A stretch of DNA of 64,000 nt from NCBI GenBank assembly GCA_044508625.1, contig JBIQHJ010000002.1, positions 124,001-188,000 on the forward strand. Direction: 5' to 3'. The stretch comes from Castellaniella sp044508625. Lineage in GTDB: Bacteria > Pseudomonadota > Gammaproteobacteria > Burkholderiales > Burkholderiaceae_B. This document shows, one piece after another, positions 38,855-47,329 of the stretch. Below the pieces are notes generated by a model. That model worked only from the letters and a program-made list of their open reading frames with translations. It ran no database searches and was not told the DNA's origin. The first letter of the stretch is position 1; each line of letters opens with the position of its first letter. The translations under genes and the position numbers were made by a program.

Positions 38855-39987
38855 GCCGGACCCACCCCCGAGAACAGGGCCTGCTCGCGGGCGAGGTCGG
38901 GGCCGGGACGCACGTTGCGGCCGCGCCGGGCCGCGAAATCCAGCATGCGGTCGATGCAGACCTTGGCCCGGCGGCCGAGCTCGGGGTCGAGGCGCACCTC
39001 GTTGTGGCCGAACTCGAGCGAGTCGGCCACGCCCTTGAGCGAGTTCATCGCCATCCAGGGGCAGTGCGCGCAGCTCTTGCAGGTCGCCGACTCGCCGGCC
39101 GTGGGGGCGGCGAGGAAGATCTTGTCAGGCGCGGCCTGCCGCATCTTGTGGAGCAGGCCCTGGTCGGTCGCGACGATGAAGGTCGAGGCGGAGGATTCCC
39201 GGACGGCGGCGAGCAGGCGCGAGGTCGATCCCACCACGTCGGCCTGGGCGACGACCGTGGCCGGGGATTCGGGGTGGACCAGGACCAGCGCGTCGGGATG
39301 CTCTTTGCGCAGCAGGTCGAGCTCGATCCCCTTGAATTCGTCGTGCACCAGGCAGGATCCTTGCCACAGGATCATGTCGGCGCCCGTCTCGCGCTGGATG
39401 TAGCCGCCCAGGTGCCTGTCGGGCGCCCACAGGATCTTTTGCCCCTGGCGGTGCAGCTCGGCCACGATCTCGAGGCCGATCGAGGAGGTCACCATCCAGT
39501 CGGCCTGCGCCTTGACCGCCGCGCTGGTGTTGGCGTAGACCACGACGGTGCGGTCGGGGTGGCGGGCGCGGAACTGCCGGAAGGCGATGGGATCGCAGCC
39601 CAGGTCCAGCGAACAGGTGGCGTCCAGGTCGGGCATGAGGATGCGCTTTTCGGGGCTGAGGATCTTGGCCGTCTCGCCCATGAAGCGCACGCCGGCCACC
39701 AACAGCGTCCGGGCGGGGTGGTCGCGCCCGAAGCGGGCCATCTCGAGGGAATCCGAGACGCAGCCGCCGGTTTCCTCGGCGAGGTCCTGGATGTCGGAAT
39801 CCACGTAGTAGTGGGCGACCAGCACCGCGTCGCGCTCGCGGAGCAGGGCGCGGATGCGGTTTTTCTGGAATTCACGCTCGTCGGGGGACAGCGGCGGATT
39901 GACCCTGGCCCAGGCCTCGGCCACGCTGAGGGTGCCGGCGGCCATGTCGGGCTGGTCGAATTCGATGATCTTGGTGCGGGACGACAT
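38851..39987 (-). CDS. nadA: Quinolinate synthase A
   Basis: 4Fe-4S enzyme of 378 residues that condenses iminoaspartate from NadB with dihydroxyacetone phosphate to quinolinate. Visible motifs are LVAHYYVDSDIQDLAE, VVVYANTSAAVKA, ILWAPDRHLGGY, HPESPATV and the C-terminal Cys-rich CKSCAHCPWMAMN that supplies a cluster ligand. The ATG at 39987 (MSSRTKIIEF) is chosen; an in-frame ATG at 40026 would add 13 unlikely residues. Neither has a strong ribosome-binding site. Confidence 0.95.
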   Translation of the reverse strand: MSSRTKIIEFDQPDMAAGTLSVAEAWARVNPPLSPDEREFQKNRIRALLRERDAVLVAHYYVDSDIQDLAEETGGCVSDSLEMARFGRDHPARTLLVAGVRFMGETAKILSPEKRILMPDLDATCSLDLGCDPIAFRQFRARHPDRTVVVYANTSAAVKAQADWMVTSSIGLEIVAELHRQGQKILWAPDRHLGGYIQRETGADMILWQGSCLVHDEFKGIELDLLRKEHPDALVLVHPESPATVVAQADVVGSTSRLLAAVRESSASTFIVATDQGLLHKMRQAAPDKIFLAAPTAGESATCKSCAHCPWMAMNSLKGVADSLEFGHNEVRLDPELGRRAKVCIDRMLDFAARRGRNVRPGPDLAREQALFSGVGPA

Positions 39988-40090
39988 GATGCACGATGGG
40001 GATGTCAAGAGGGGAAACACCATCATACGTCAAAAGCGCGGCGCAACCACACCGCGGCGGCATCGGGCGTGGGGATATCGCCGGACAGGC

Positions 40091-40096
40091 TATAAT
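40091..40096 (+). promoter_or_regulatory. Consensus -10 hexamer for the riboswitch-mneA transcript
   Basis: A perfect TATAAT stands 18 bases before the conserved GGGGAGTAG of the riboswitch, which places a transcription start near 40103 at the base of the aptamer. No good -35 hexamer was found at the usual distance. Confidence 0.6.
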
Positions 40097-40107
40097 CCTG
40101 CCGCACC

Positions 40108-40251
40108 CGTCATCGGGGAGTAGCCGCTGCGCATCCGCGCGCAGGCATGCGTCAACACACTTGGCCGTCCGGCCGTGGCGCGTGCAGCCCTGTGCCTGGC
40201 AAGACCTTTGACTGCGTCGTTCCTCCGCAAGGGGCCGGGGACGGCGTAGTC
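40108..40251 (+). promoter_or_regulatory. yybP-ykoY manganese riboswitch
   Basis: The leader contains the hallmark strings of this class in the right order and spacing: GGGGAGTAGC (40115-40124), GTCAACACACTTGGCC (40151-40166) and GGCAAGACCTTTGAC (40198-40212), closely like the E. coli alx element. Flanking GTCA (40108-40111) and TGAC (40209-40212) could form the base of P1. A following hairpin, GACTGCGTCG (40210-40219) with CGGCGTAGTC (40242-40251, two G-U pairs), overlaps that P1 strand and may be the expression platform. It precedes a manganese exporter gene, the expected target; Mn(II) binding would turn expression on. Confidence 0.9.
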
Positions 40252-40273
40252 GCGCCAGCCCCGATCGACCGAC

Positions 40274-40846
40274 ATGGATGCATTCCTGATTTCCACCGGC
40301 ATCGTCGCCCTGAGCGAAATGGGCGACAAGACGCAATTGCTGGCCATCCTGCTGGCCGCGCGCTTCAAGCGACCCTGGACCCTCTGCCTGGGCATTCTGC
40401 TCGCCACCCTCGCGAACCATGCGCTCGCGGGCCTGCTGGGCATCGGCGTGGCCTACCTGATGGATCCGCAGCTCCTGCGCTGGGTGGTCGGCCTGTCGCT
40501 GCTCGCGATGGCGGGCTGGCTGCTGATTCCCGACAGGGTCGACGAAACGGCGGCCCGGCCCATGCGGGGCCTGGGCGTCCTGGGCGCGACCCTGGCGATG
40601 TTCTTCCTCGCCGAGATGGGCGACAAGACCCAGATCGCCACGGTCGCCCTGGCGGCGCGCTACCACGAGCTGGCGGCCGTGGTCTGTGGGACCACGGCGG
40701 GGATGATGCTGGCGAACGTCCCCGCCGTGTTCCTGGGCGAGGCCATCGCCCGGCGGGTGCCGATGCGCCTGGTGCACGGGATCGCGGCGGCGGTCTTCGC
40801 CATCCTGGGCGGGCTCACGCTGCTGAACGTGGGCGAGATGTTCTAG
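40274..40846 (+). CDS. Manganese exporter, UPF0016/GDT1 family (MneA-like)
   Basis: Inner-membrane protein of 190 residues with six hydrophobic segments in two homologous halves. Each half carries the family motif E-x-G-D-K-T: EMGDKT at 15-20 and again at 114-119, the cation-binding signature of the TMEM165/GDT1 family, which in bacteria includes the Mn(II) exporter MneA. Placement directly behind a yybP-ykoY riboswitch supports manganese efflux. The AEC-family gene follows after 10 bases and may be co-expressed. Confidence 0.9.
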   Translation: MDAFLISTGIVALSEMGDKTQLLAILLAARFKRPWTLCLGILLATLANHALAGLLGIGVAYLMDPQLLRWVVGLSLLAMAGWLLIPDRVDETAARPMRGLGVLGATLAMFFLAEMGDKTQIATVALAARYHELAAVVCGTTAGMMLANVPAVFLGEAIARRVPMRLVHGIAAAVFAILGGLTLLNVGEMF

Positions 40847-40856
40847 ACTTTCGCCC

Positions 40857-41795
40857 ATGCTCGATACCCTCGCCATCATCGGACCGCTGTTCATCGCCAT
40901 CGCCACCGGCTTCGCCGCGGTCGCGCTGGGCGCCTTCAGCAAGGCCGACATCCGCGTGCTCGGCCGGTTCGTCATCCATTTCGCGCTGCCGGCCCTCCTG
41001 TTCAAGGCCCTGTCAGACCGGGCCTTCGACGAGATCATCCATCTCGATTACCTGGGCGCGTACGCGCTGGGATCGCTGGCCGTCCTGGCCCTTTGCGCCT
41101 CGGGCGCGTATTTCCTGCAAGGCGTCTCCCGGACTTCCGCGGGCATGATCGCGATGGGGGCCGCGCTCTCGAACAGCGGATTCATCGGCTTTCCGGTGGT
41201 GACGCAATTCCTGGGGGACGGCGCCGCCATCGCGCTGGCCCTGAGCATGCTGGTCGAGAACCTGCTGGTCCTGCCGATCGCCCTGGTCATCGCCGAGCCG
41301 GCCGGCGGGGACGGGCGGGGCAGGGCGCGCGCCCTGTGGGGCACCCTGTCGAGCCTGCTGAAGAACCCCCTGGTCCTGGCGATCCTCGCGGGTTTCACCT
41401 GCTCGCTGCTGCGGCTCGAGATGCCGGCCCCGGTGGGGCGGGCGATCGGCATGTTCTCGGCGGCCTCGGGCGTGGTGGCCCTTTTCGTGATCGGCGGCAC
41501 CCTGGTGGGCCTGCGGCCGGCGGGAGACCTCCCGCGTATCGCCTGGGTCTGCGCCGGCAAGCTCGTGCTCCATCCGCTGGCGGTGGCCCTGGCGTTCCTC
41601 GTTTTCACGCCGGCGGATCCGGTCCTGCGCGCGGCCGGCATCGTCGCCGCCTCGGTGCCGATGTTCAGCGTCTTTCCGATCGTGGCGCAGCGCTACGGCG
41701 AGCAGGCCTGGTGCGCCTCGGCCCTGCTGGTGGCGACCGTGGCCTCGTTTGCCACCATGAGCATCGCCATGTGGCTGGTGGGATCGCCGGTCTAG
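40857..41795 (+). CDS. AEC-family (auxin efflux carrier-like) transporter
   Basis: Inner-membrane protein of 312 residues with about ten hydrophobic segments split by a central hydrophilic loop (about residues 145-165). FVIHFALPALLFKAL, MGAALSNSGFIGFPVV and LVENLLVLPIAL match bacterial AEC permeases such as malonate or malate carriers. The substrate cannot be deduced. It follows the manganese exporter by 10 bases and is probably on the riboswitch-controlled transcript, which raises the possibility of Mn-responsive expression. Confidence 0.87.
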   Translation: MLDTLAIIGPLFIAIATGFAAVALGAFSKADIRVLGRFVIHFALPALLFKALSDRAFDEIIHLDYLGAYALGSLAVLALCASGAYFLQGVSRTSAGMIAMGAALSNSGFIGFPVVTQFLGDGAAIALALSMLVENLLVLPIALVIAEPAGGDGRGRARALWGTLSSLLKNPLVLAILAGFTCSLLRLEMPAPVGRAIGMFSAASGVVALFVIGGTLVGLRPAGDLPRIAWVCAGKLVLHPLAVALAFLVFTPADPVLRAAGIVAASVPMFSVFPIVAQRYGEQAWCASALLVATVASFATMSIAMWLVGSPV

Positions 41796-41886
41796 GGCCG
41801 GGCCGGCGGAGGGACCGGCGCTGAACCGCGCCCGGGATCCGAGGCCGGACGGGGTTCGGGACCCAGGACCGGGCGGTGCTGGGGAT

Positions 41887-44800
41887 TCAGGGTGGAGCGG
41901 CGCCCGGGACCGCGCCGTCCGGCCATTCCTGCGGCCGGGCGCGGCTCGCGGCGCCGCCGGCCGGCGGCTGGAGGAAATTCCGGGTGAGCAGCAGCGCGGC
42001 GGCCTCGGCGCTCACCGGCCGGCTGAAATGGTAGCCCTGCAGCCGCATGCAGCCGTACAGGCTCAGCCGGCGGACCTGCTCGGCGTTCTCGGCGCCCTCC
42101 GCGATCACGTCCAGTTGCAGGGCCTGGGCGAGCTGGATGATGGCCCGCACGATCGCGGCGCTCTCGGCGTTGGTGAGCAGGTCGGCGACGAAGGACTGGT
42201 CGATCTTGACCTTGTCGACCGCCAGGCGCTTGAGGTACGAGAGGCTGGAATAGCCGGTGCCGAAATCGTCGATGGAGAGCTTCACGCCCATGCGCTTGAG
42301 CCGCTGGAGGGTGTCCTCGACGGTGTCCATGTCGCGCAGCAGCATGGACTCGGTGAGCTCGAGGTCGAGCAGGTGGGCCGGCAGGCCGGATTCCGCCAGG
42401 GCCGCCTCGACGCTGTCGAGCAGGTTGCCGCGCCTGAGCTGCAGGACGGAAAGGTTCACCGCCATCCGGACCGGATGGCCGAGGGCGAGCCAGGCGCCCG
42501 CCTGCCGACAGGCCTCTTTCAGCACCCATTCGCCGATAGGGACGATCAGGCCGCTGCGCTCGGCCAGGGGGATGAATTTCACCGGCGGGATGGCGCCGAG
42601 CTCGGGGTGGTTCCAGCGCAGCAGGGCCTCGAAGCCGAACAGGCCGCCATGGCGGATGTCGACCTGGGGCTGGTAGTGCAGCGACAGCTCGCCGTTGTCC
42701 AGGGCGTGCCTGAGCAGCCCCTGCAGGCGCATCTGCTCGAGGGAATGCTCGTCCGTGCCGGCGGTGCTGAACTGGAAGGTGTTGCGCCCCTTGTCCTTGG
42801 CGTGGTGCATGGCGGTGTCGGCTTTCTTGAGCAGGAGGTCGAAGATCTCGCCGTCCTCGGGAAACACGCTGATCCCGATGCTGAAGCTGATCGGCACCGC
42901 GTGCCCATCGAACTGGAAGGGCTCGCCGAACGCGTCGATGATCCCTTGCGCCCGCGCCTCGATCTGGCCGCGCCCGCGCACGCCCTCCAGCAGGGCGACG
43001 AACTGGTCGCCGCCGTGGCGCCCGATCGTGCCGATGCCGTCCGCGCACTGCCGCAGGCGTTCGATGGCGCGGATCATGAGCTGGTCGCCCCGCTCGTGCC
43101 CGAGCATGTCGTTGACCTGCTTGAAATTGTCCATCCCCAGGAACATCAGGCCGACCATGGTGTGCCGCGCCCGCGCCGCCTGGGCGGCCTGCTCGAAGCG
43201 CTTGGCGAGCTGGAGGCGGTTGGGCAGGTGGGTCAGCGGATCGTGGTAGGCCAGGAAGGTGAGCCGCTCGACCGCCGTGTCGTGCTTGGCGCGCGTGCGC
43301 AGCGCCTCGATGCCGAAGGCCAGGTCGGCCGCCAGGTCCTGCAGCAGGCGCACCTCCTCCTCGTTGAATGCCCGGGGTTGGGAGGAATAGATGGCCAGGG
43401 CGCCCAGGACGCCCGCCTGGCCGAGGAGGGGCAGGGCGATGCCCGAGCCGAAACCCCGTCCGCGGGCGAAGGGCTCCCAGGGCTCGGGCCCCGAGCCGGG
43501 GCGATGGTCCTGGATCAGCACGGTCCGGCGGTCGCGGATGGCGGCGCCGCAAGGCCCCCGGCTCGCGGACATGTCGGCCCATGGGATCCCCGCAGGCCCC
43601 GCGCCCTCGTCCTCGAGCCCCTCCTGCGCCATGGGGCGCACGCCCGCCGCCTCGCCCGCTTGCGCGTAGCCGACCCAGGCGAGGCCGTAATCGCCCTGGC
43701 GCACGAGCAGGCGGCAGATGTCGCCGAGCAGGCGGCGCTCGTCCCTGGCGCGGATCATCGCCACGTTGCAGGCGCTCAGCAGCTTGAGCGCCCGGTTGAG
43801 GCGGCGCGTCCGGACCTCCTCGGCCTGGTACTGGCCGGCCAGCTCGCGCGCCTTGCGATAGGCGCGCTCGCGGCCGGTGACCAGCAGCCAGGCGATGGTG
43901 GCGGCGAGCAGGCTGGCGGCGATCCCGGCCAGGGTGACGAGGCGCGCGGCCGAGCCCCCCAGCCTCGCCTCGAACTCGGGCGTCGAGCGCGCGGCGATCA
44001 TCCAGGGGCGTCCGACCACGTCGACGCGGGCATCGGCCTGGAAAGCCGGCGTCCGCGCGGACGTCCCGGCCCGGCCCTCATCCGCCAGCGAGTCGTACAG
44101 CAGGGCCTGGGAATCGGATGTGTCGCCATCGTAGATCCGGAAGGCGAGCGGGACGCCGCTCTCGCCGAATTGCCGCTCGGGGATCCCGCGCATGAGGCCC
44201 GGCATCCGCAGGATCGCATGGATCCAGCCCTGGAAGTCGCGCTTGCGGTCCAGCGCCGCGTGTCCGTGGAATGGGGCGTATACCGGCAAGTACCACAGGA
44301 ATCCAGGCTCTGGATCGGCGCCCGTGCCGGCGGCCCGGGCGAGCCCGGCGACGCGGCGGGTCCCGGCCAGCCGGCCCTCGTCGCGCGCACGCTCCATCGC
44401 CGGGCGCAGCCGCGGATCGGCGAGCATGTCCAGGCCCAGGATGCCGCGGGTGGCCTCGTCCAGGGGCTCGAGATAGAGCACGGTGGAATGGCTCTCGCGC
44501 CCGCCCGCCGGATGCACGGCATACGATGTGAAACCCTGGGCGCCGGCGACGCCCTCGTGGGCCCGGGGCGCATCGGGCGCGAGCACGATGGAATAGCCCA
44601 GGGCCCGCAGGCCGGGGTAGCGGTCGGCCAGCCGCATCTGGCTGGCATATTCGTGGAATTCGTCGGGCCGCACCTCGTCCGAGGCCGCCACCAGGGCCCG
44701 GGCGCCCCGCAGCACCTGCTCGTAGCTGCGCAGGCGCGCCCCGATGTCGCCGACCAGGCCGTCGACGCGCGCCTGGAAATGCGCGGCGGCCTCGGCGCGG

Positions 44801-44928
44801 TTGTTGTCGCGGACGACGTGGCGCAAGCCATAGGTGACGCCCAGGCCGACGGCCAGGACCAGGCAGGGGACCAGCCATGGCGCCCGCAGCAGCACGGGCG
44901 TGGAAAGCGATCTGGCGATGGGGTCCAC
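41887..44928 (-). CDS. Membrane CHASE-GAF-GGDEF-EAL cyclic di-GMP phosphodiesterase
   Basis: A 1013-residue signalling protein. Order: membrane segment (14-36), periplasmic CHASE-like sensor (about 50-310), membrane segment (326-350), GAF domain (about 395-545), GGDEF domain (about 553-720) and EAL domain (about 735-985). The cyclase site is degenerate: the signature reads GGDQF (639-643) and the first metal aspartate is Gly597 in FLGMDNFK, so cyclase activity is unlikely. The EAL domain keeps EALL (Glu767), NLS (Asn825), DDFGTGYSS (Asp887-888) and KID (Lys908), so c-di-GMP hydrolysis is expected. Divergent from the sulfatase gene. Confidence 0.93.
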   Translation of the reverse strand: MDPIARSLSTPVLLRAPWLVPCLVLAVGLGVTYGLRHVVRDNNRAEAAAHFQARVDGLVGDIGARLRSYEQVLRGARALVAASDEVRPDEFHEYASQMRLADRYPGLRALGYSIVLAPDAPRAHEGVAGAQGFTSYAVHPAGGRESHSTVLYLEPLDEATRGILGLDMLADPRLRPAMERARDEGRLAGTRRVAGLARAAGTGADPEPGFLWYLPVYAPFHGHAALDRKRDFQGWIHAILRMPGLMRGIPERQFGESGVPLAFRIYDGDTSDSQALLYDSLADEGRAGTSARTPAFQADARVDVVGRPWMIAARSTPEFEARLGGSAARLVTLAGIAASLLAATIAWLLVTGRERAYRKARELAGQYQAEEVRTRRLNRALKLLSACNVAMIRARDERRLLGDICRLLVRQGDYGLAWVGYAQAGEAAGVRPMAQEGLEDEGAGPAGIPWADMSASRGPCGAAIRDRRTVLIQDHRPGSGPEPWEPFARGRGFGSGIALPLLGQAGVLGALAIYSSQPRAFNEEEVRLLQDLAADLAFGIEALRTRAKHDTAVERLTFLAYHDPLTHLPNRLQLAKRFEQAAQAARARHTMVGLMFLGMDNFKQVNDMLGHERGDQLMIRAIERLRQCADGIGTIGRHGGDQFVALLEGVRGRGQIEARAQGIIDAFGEPFQFDGHAVPISFSIGISVFPEDGEIFDLLLKKADTAMHHAKDKGRNTFQFSTAGTDEHSLEQMRLQGLLRHALDNGELSLHYQPQVDIRHGGLFGFEALLRWNHPELGAIPPVKFIPLAERSGLIVPIGEWVLKEACRQAGAWLALGHPVRMAVNLSVLQLRRGNLLDSVEAALAESGLPAHLLDLELTESMLLRDMDTVEDTLQRLKRMGVKLSIDDFGTGYSSLSYLKRLAVDKVKIDQSFVADLLTNAESAAIVRAIIQLAQALQLDVIAEGAENAEQVRRLSLYGCMRLQGYHFSRPVSAEAAALLLTRNFLQPPAGGAASRARPQEWPDGAVPGAAPP

Positions 44929-45088
44929 CTCGCGACGTCCTCCTGTATGCGCAGGCCCTGCCGATGATTATAGGGGCGGGCAGAGGCCCGCGGCCCAGCG
45001 GCGCAAATTATTGATGCCTCAAGCACAGAAATCAGTTACGATTTGTCATGCACCCACGGACCGGCTTTTCGGCGCATCGGAGACCCTA

Positions 45089-47329
45089 TTGAAAAAAACA
45101 CTCCCGGCCCTGCTTGCGGCCGCAACGGCCACCCTGGTTCTTTCCGCCTGCGACGGCGGCGGCTCCGGCGGGGTGGCCATGAACGAGCCTCCCCCCGCGC
45201 CGCGGACGCCGAACATCCTCTTTGTCATCATGGACGACGTCGGCATCGACCAGATGCAGTCCTTTGGCTACGGCGGCCTGACGCCGCCCAGCATGCCCAA
45301 TATGGACGCGGTGGCCAAGGCCGGCGTGCGTTTCCGCAATACCTGGTCCATGCCCGAATGCTCGCCGGGGCGCGCGGCGTTCTTCGTCGGCCGCTATCCG
45401 ATCCGCACCAACATCTACCAGGCCATCGGTCCGGCCGACCTGGCCAATTCGCAGCTCTCGCCCTACGACATGACCGCGCCCAAGATGCTCAAGCAGGCCA
45501 ACTACGAGAGCGCGATGTTCGGCAAGTTCCACCTGGCCGGGCCCGAGAACAACGAGGCCGAGAACGCCACGCCGAGCGTCCTGGGCTGGGATTATTTCTA
45601 CGGCTGGATCGGCGGCCTGCCGGGCTCGATCGACACCACGGCGGGGGATGACGCCAATGCTGCCGGCAAATATGTCTGCGGCTTCGTGCCGGGCAACGGG
45701 GGCGTCGCGGGCCCCGGCATCGGTGTTGGCGACGTCAACCATGGGGCCTGCCGCTATGCGGACAATACCTGCTCGATGGTGCGGCGGACCTCGCTGCGGC
45801 AGGATCCCGCGGGCCTGCAGTGCCTGGCCTCGGGAGGCATCTTCGTGCCCGGCTCAAGCTGCGCGGATCCGGCGCCGGGCGGGCTCGATTTCGACCGCCA
45901 GAACGCCTACTACGTCTCGCCCCTGGTCATCATCGACGGCGGCAAGGTCGAGGAGGTGCCGCTGACCGATCCGCGGGCGCGGGGCTATCGCACGCGCATC
46001 GAGACCGATGCCGCGATCGACTGGATCAAGTCGCGCGCGCCGACCCGGCCCTGGATGGCGACGGTCAGCTACAGCGCGCCCCACACCCCCTGGCAGCAGC
46101 CGCCCGGCGAACTGCTGGCCGGCGGGCTGTCGGTCACCGGCAACCTGAGCTGCACGGACACCGGGGCGGGCCGCATCATCCAGAACGAGATGACCGAGGC
46201 CATGGACACCGAGTTCGGGCGCCTGCTGGTCGAGACCGGCCTCGCGCGGCGCGCCGACGACGGCAGCCTGCTCTACGACCCCAAGGCGAGCAACACCATC
46301 ATCGTGATCGTCGGCGACAACGGCACGCTGGGCTCGGCGGTCAAGCTGCCGTTCCAGACCGACCGGGCCAAGGGCACCGCCTACCAGACCGGGGTCTGGG
46401 ACCCGCTGATCATCGCCGGTCCGCAGGTCGTGCAGCCCGACCGCGACGTCGAGCACATGGTCAACACGGTGGACCTGTTCCAGTTCTTTGGCGAGGTGGC
46501 GGGCATCGACGCGCACCAGGCCGTGCCGCGCACCATCGATTCGGTCGGCATCCTGCCCTATCTGACGAATCCGGGCCAGGGCAGCCTGCGCACCATCAAT
46601 TTCACCATCGGCGGCTACAACGACCAGGCCAACGGCGGGCGCAACGGACCCTGCGTGATCTCGGGCTCCTGCACCCAGATCCCGGTCTCCAAGGGCGTCT
46701 GCGAGGACAACCAGGGGGTCTGGTGGGGGCAGGGGTACAGTGATGCGTCGGTCGTTCCCAGCACGCCGCCGGGTGACGGCTATCCCAGTTGCGCGGCCGT
46801 GAATCAGGCACTCGACGGCGCCAGCCAGCCCATGGTCTCCATCCTGCCCGAGATTTCCGCTGCGATCCGCAACGACAAGTACAAGCTGGTCGAGAACACG
46901 GTCCAGACCTACGATCCGGGCACCAAGACGATCGTAGCCCCGGTGGTTACCCGGGAATTCTACGAAATCGACCAGGCCGTGCCTCCGAAGCTCGACAACG
47001 AGGATCTCAACCTGCTGAAGGCCGGGGCGCCGCCTTTGTCGGCGGAAGCCCAGGCCGCGTACAACGAACTGAGCGCCAAGTTCGACGAGATGATGGCGTC
47101 CAACCCCGATTGCCCCGGGGACGGCAATGGGGATGGCGTGGTCGATAGCCGGGATGCCTCCAACTGGGCCCGTATCGCCCATGATTGGGGGCTGTCCAGC
47201 GTGTACGATTTCGTCGTCGGCGGCGGACCCGTCGATGGCACTTTCGACGGGAAAACGGACAATTTCGACCAAGCGGTCGTCGACACCAATATGAACACCA
47301 CTTGCCGGACCACCCATGGCCTCTACTGA
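45089..47329 (+). CDS. Lipoprotein sulfatase with dockerin-like C-terminus
   Basis: Secreted sulfatase of 746 residues. A TTG at 45089 with GGAGA five bases upstream gives a classic lipoprotein signal (MKKTLPALLAAATATLVLSAC, lipid Cys21 by the LSAC box); an ATG at 45014 would add 25 residues before it. Asp49/Asp50 (FVIMDDVG) bind metal, and CSPGR at 91-95 is the Cys-type CxPxR site converted to formylglycine. Residues about 673-746 contain two Ca-loop-like repeats, DGNGDGVVDSRD and DGTFDGKTDNFD, resembling dockerin type I. The stop overlaps the adjacent FGE gene. Substrate unknown. Confidence 0.9.
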   Translation: MKKTLPALLAAATATLVLSACDGGGSGGVAMNEPPPAPRTPNILFVIMDDVGIDQMQSFGYGGLTPPSMPNMDAVAKAGVRFRNTWSMPECSPGRAAFFVGRYPIRTNIYQAIGPADLANSQLSPYDMTAPKMLKQANYESAMFGKFHLAGPENNEAENATPSVLGWDYFYGWIGGLPGSIDTTAGDDANAAGKYVCGFVPGNGGVAGPGIGVGDVNHGACRYADNTCSMVRRTSLRQDPAGLQCLASGGIFVPGSSCADPAPGGLDFDRQNAYYVSPLVIIDGGKVEEVPLTDPRARGYRTRIETDAAIDWIKSRAPTRPWMATVSYSAPHTPWQQPPGELLAGGLSVTGNLSCTDTGAGRIIQNEMTEAMDTEFGRLLVETGLARRADDGSLLYDPKASNTIIVIVGDNGTLGSAVKLPFQTDRAKGTAYQTGVWDPLIIAGPQVVQPDRDVEHMVNTVDLFQFFGEVAGIDAHQAVPRTIDSVGILPYLTNPGQGSLRTINFTIGGYNDQANGGRNGPCVISGSCTQIPVSKGVCEDNQGVWWGQGYSDASVVPSTPPGDGYPSCAAVNQALDGASQPMVSILPEISAAIRNDKYKLVENTVQTYDPGTKTIVAPVVTREFYEIDQAVPPKLDNEDLNLLKAGAPPLSAEAQAAYNELSAKFDEMMASNPDCPGDGNGDGVVDSRDASNWARIAHDWGLSSVYDFVVGGGPVDGTFDGKTDNFDQAVVDTNMNTTCRTTHGLY

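Noticed and set aside
42028..44967. 979-codon open frame on the plus strand across the GGDEF-EAL gene
   Set aside because: Antisense shadow of a well-supported gene in GC-rich DNA; the translation is rich in Gly, Ala, Gln and Arg with no domain motifs.
45014..45088. ATG at 45014 as the sulfatase start
   Set aside because: It would place 25 hydrophilic residues ahead of a clear lipoprotein signal peptide; the TTG at 45089 has a well-spaced GGAGA.
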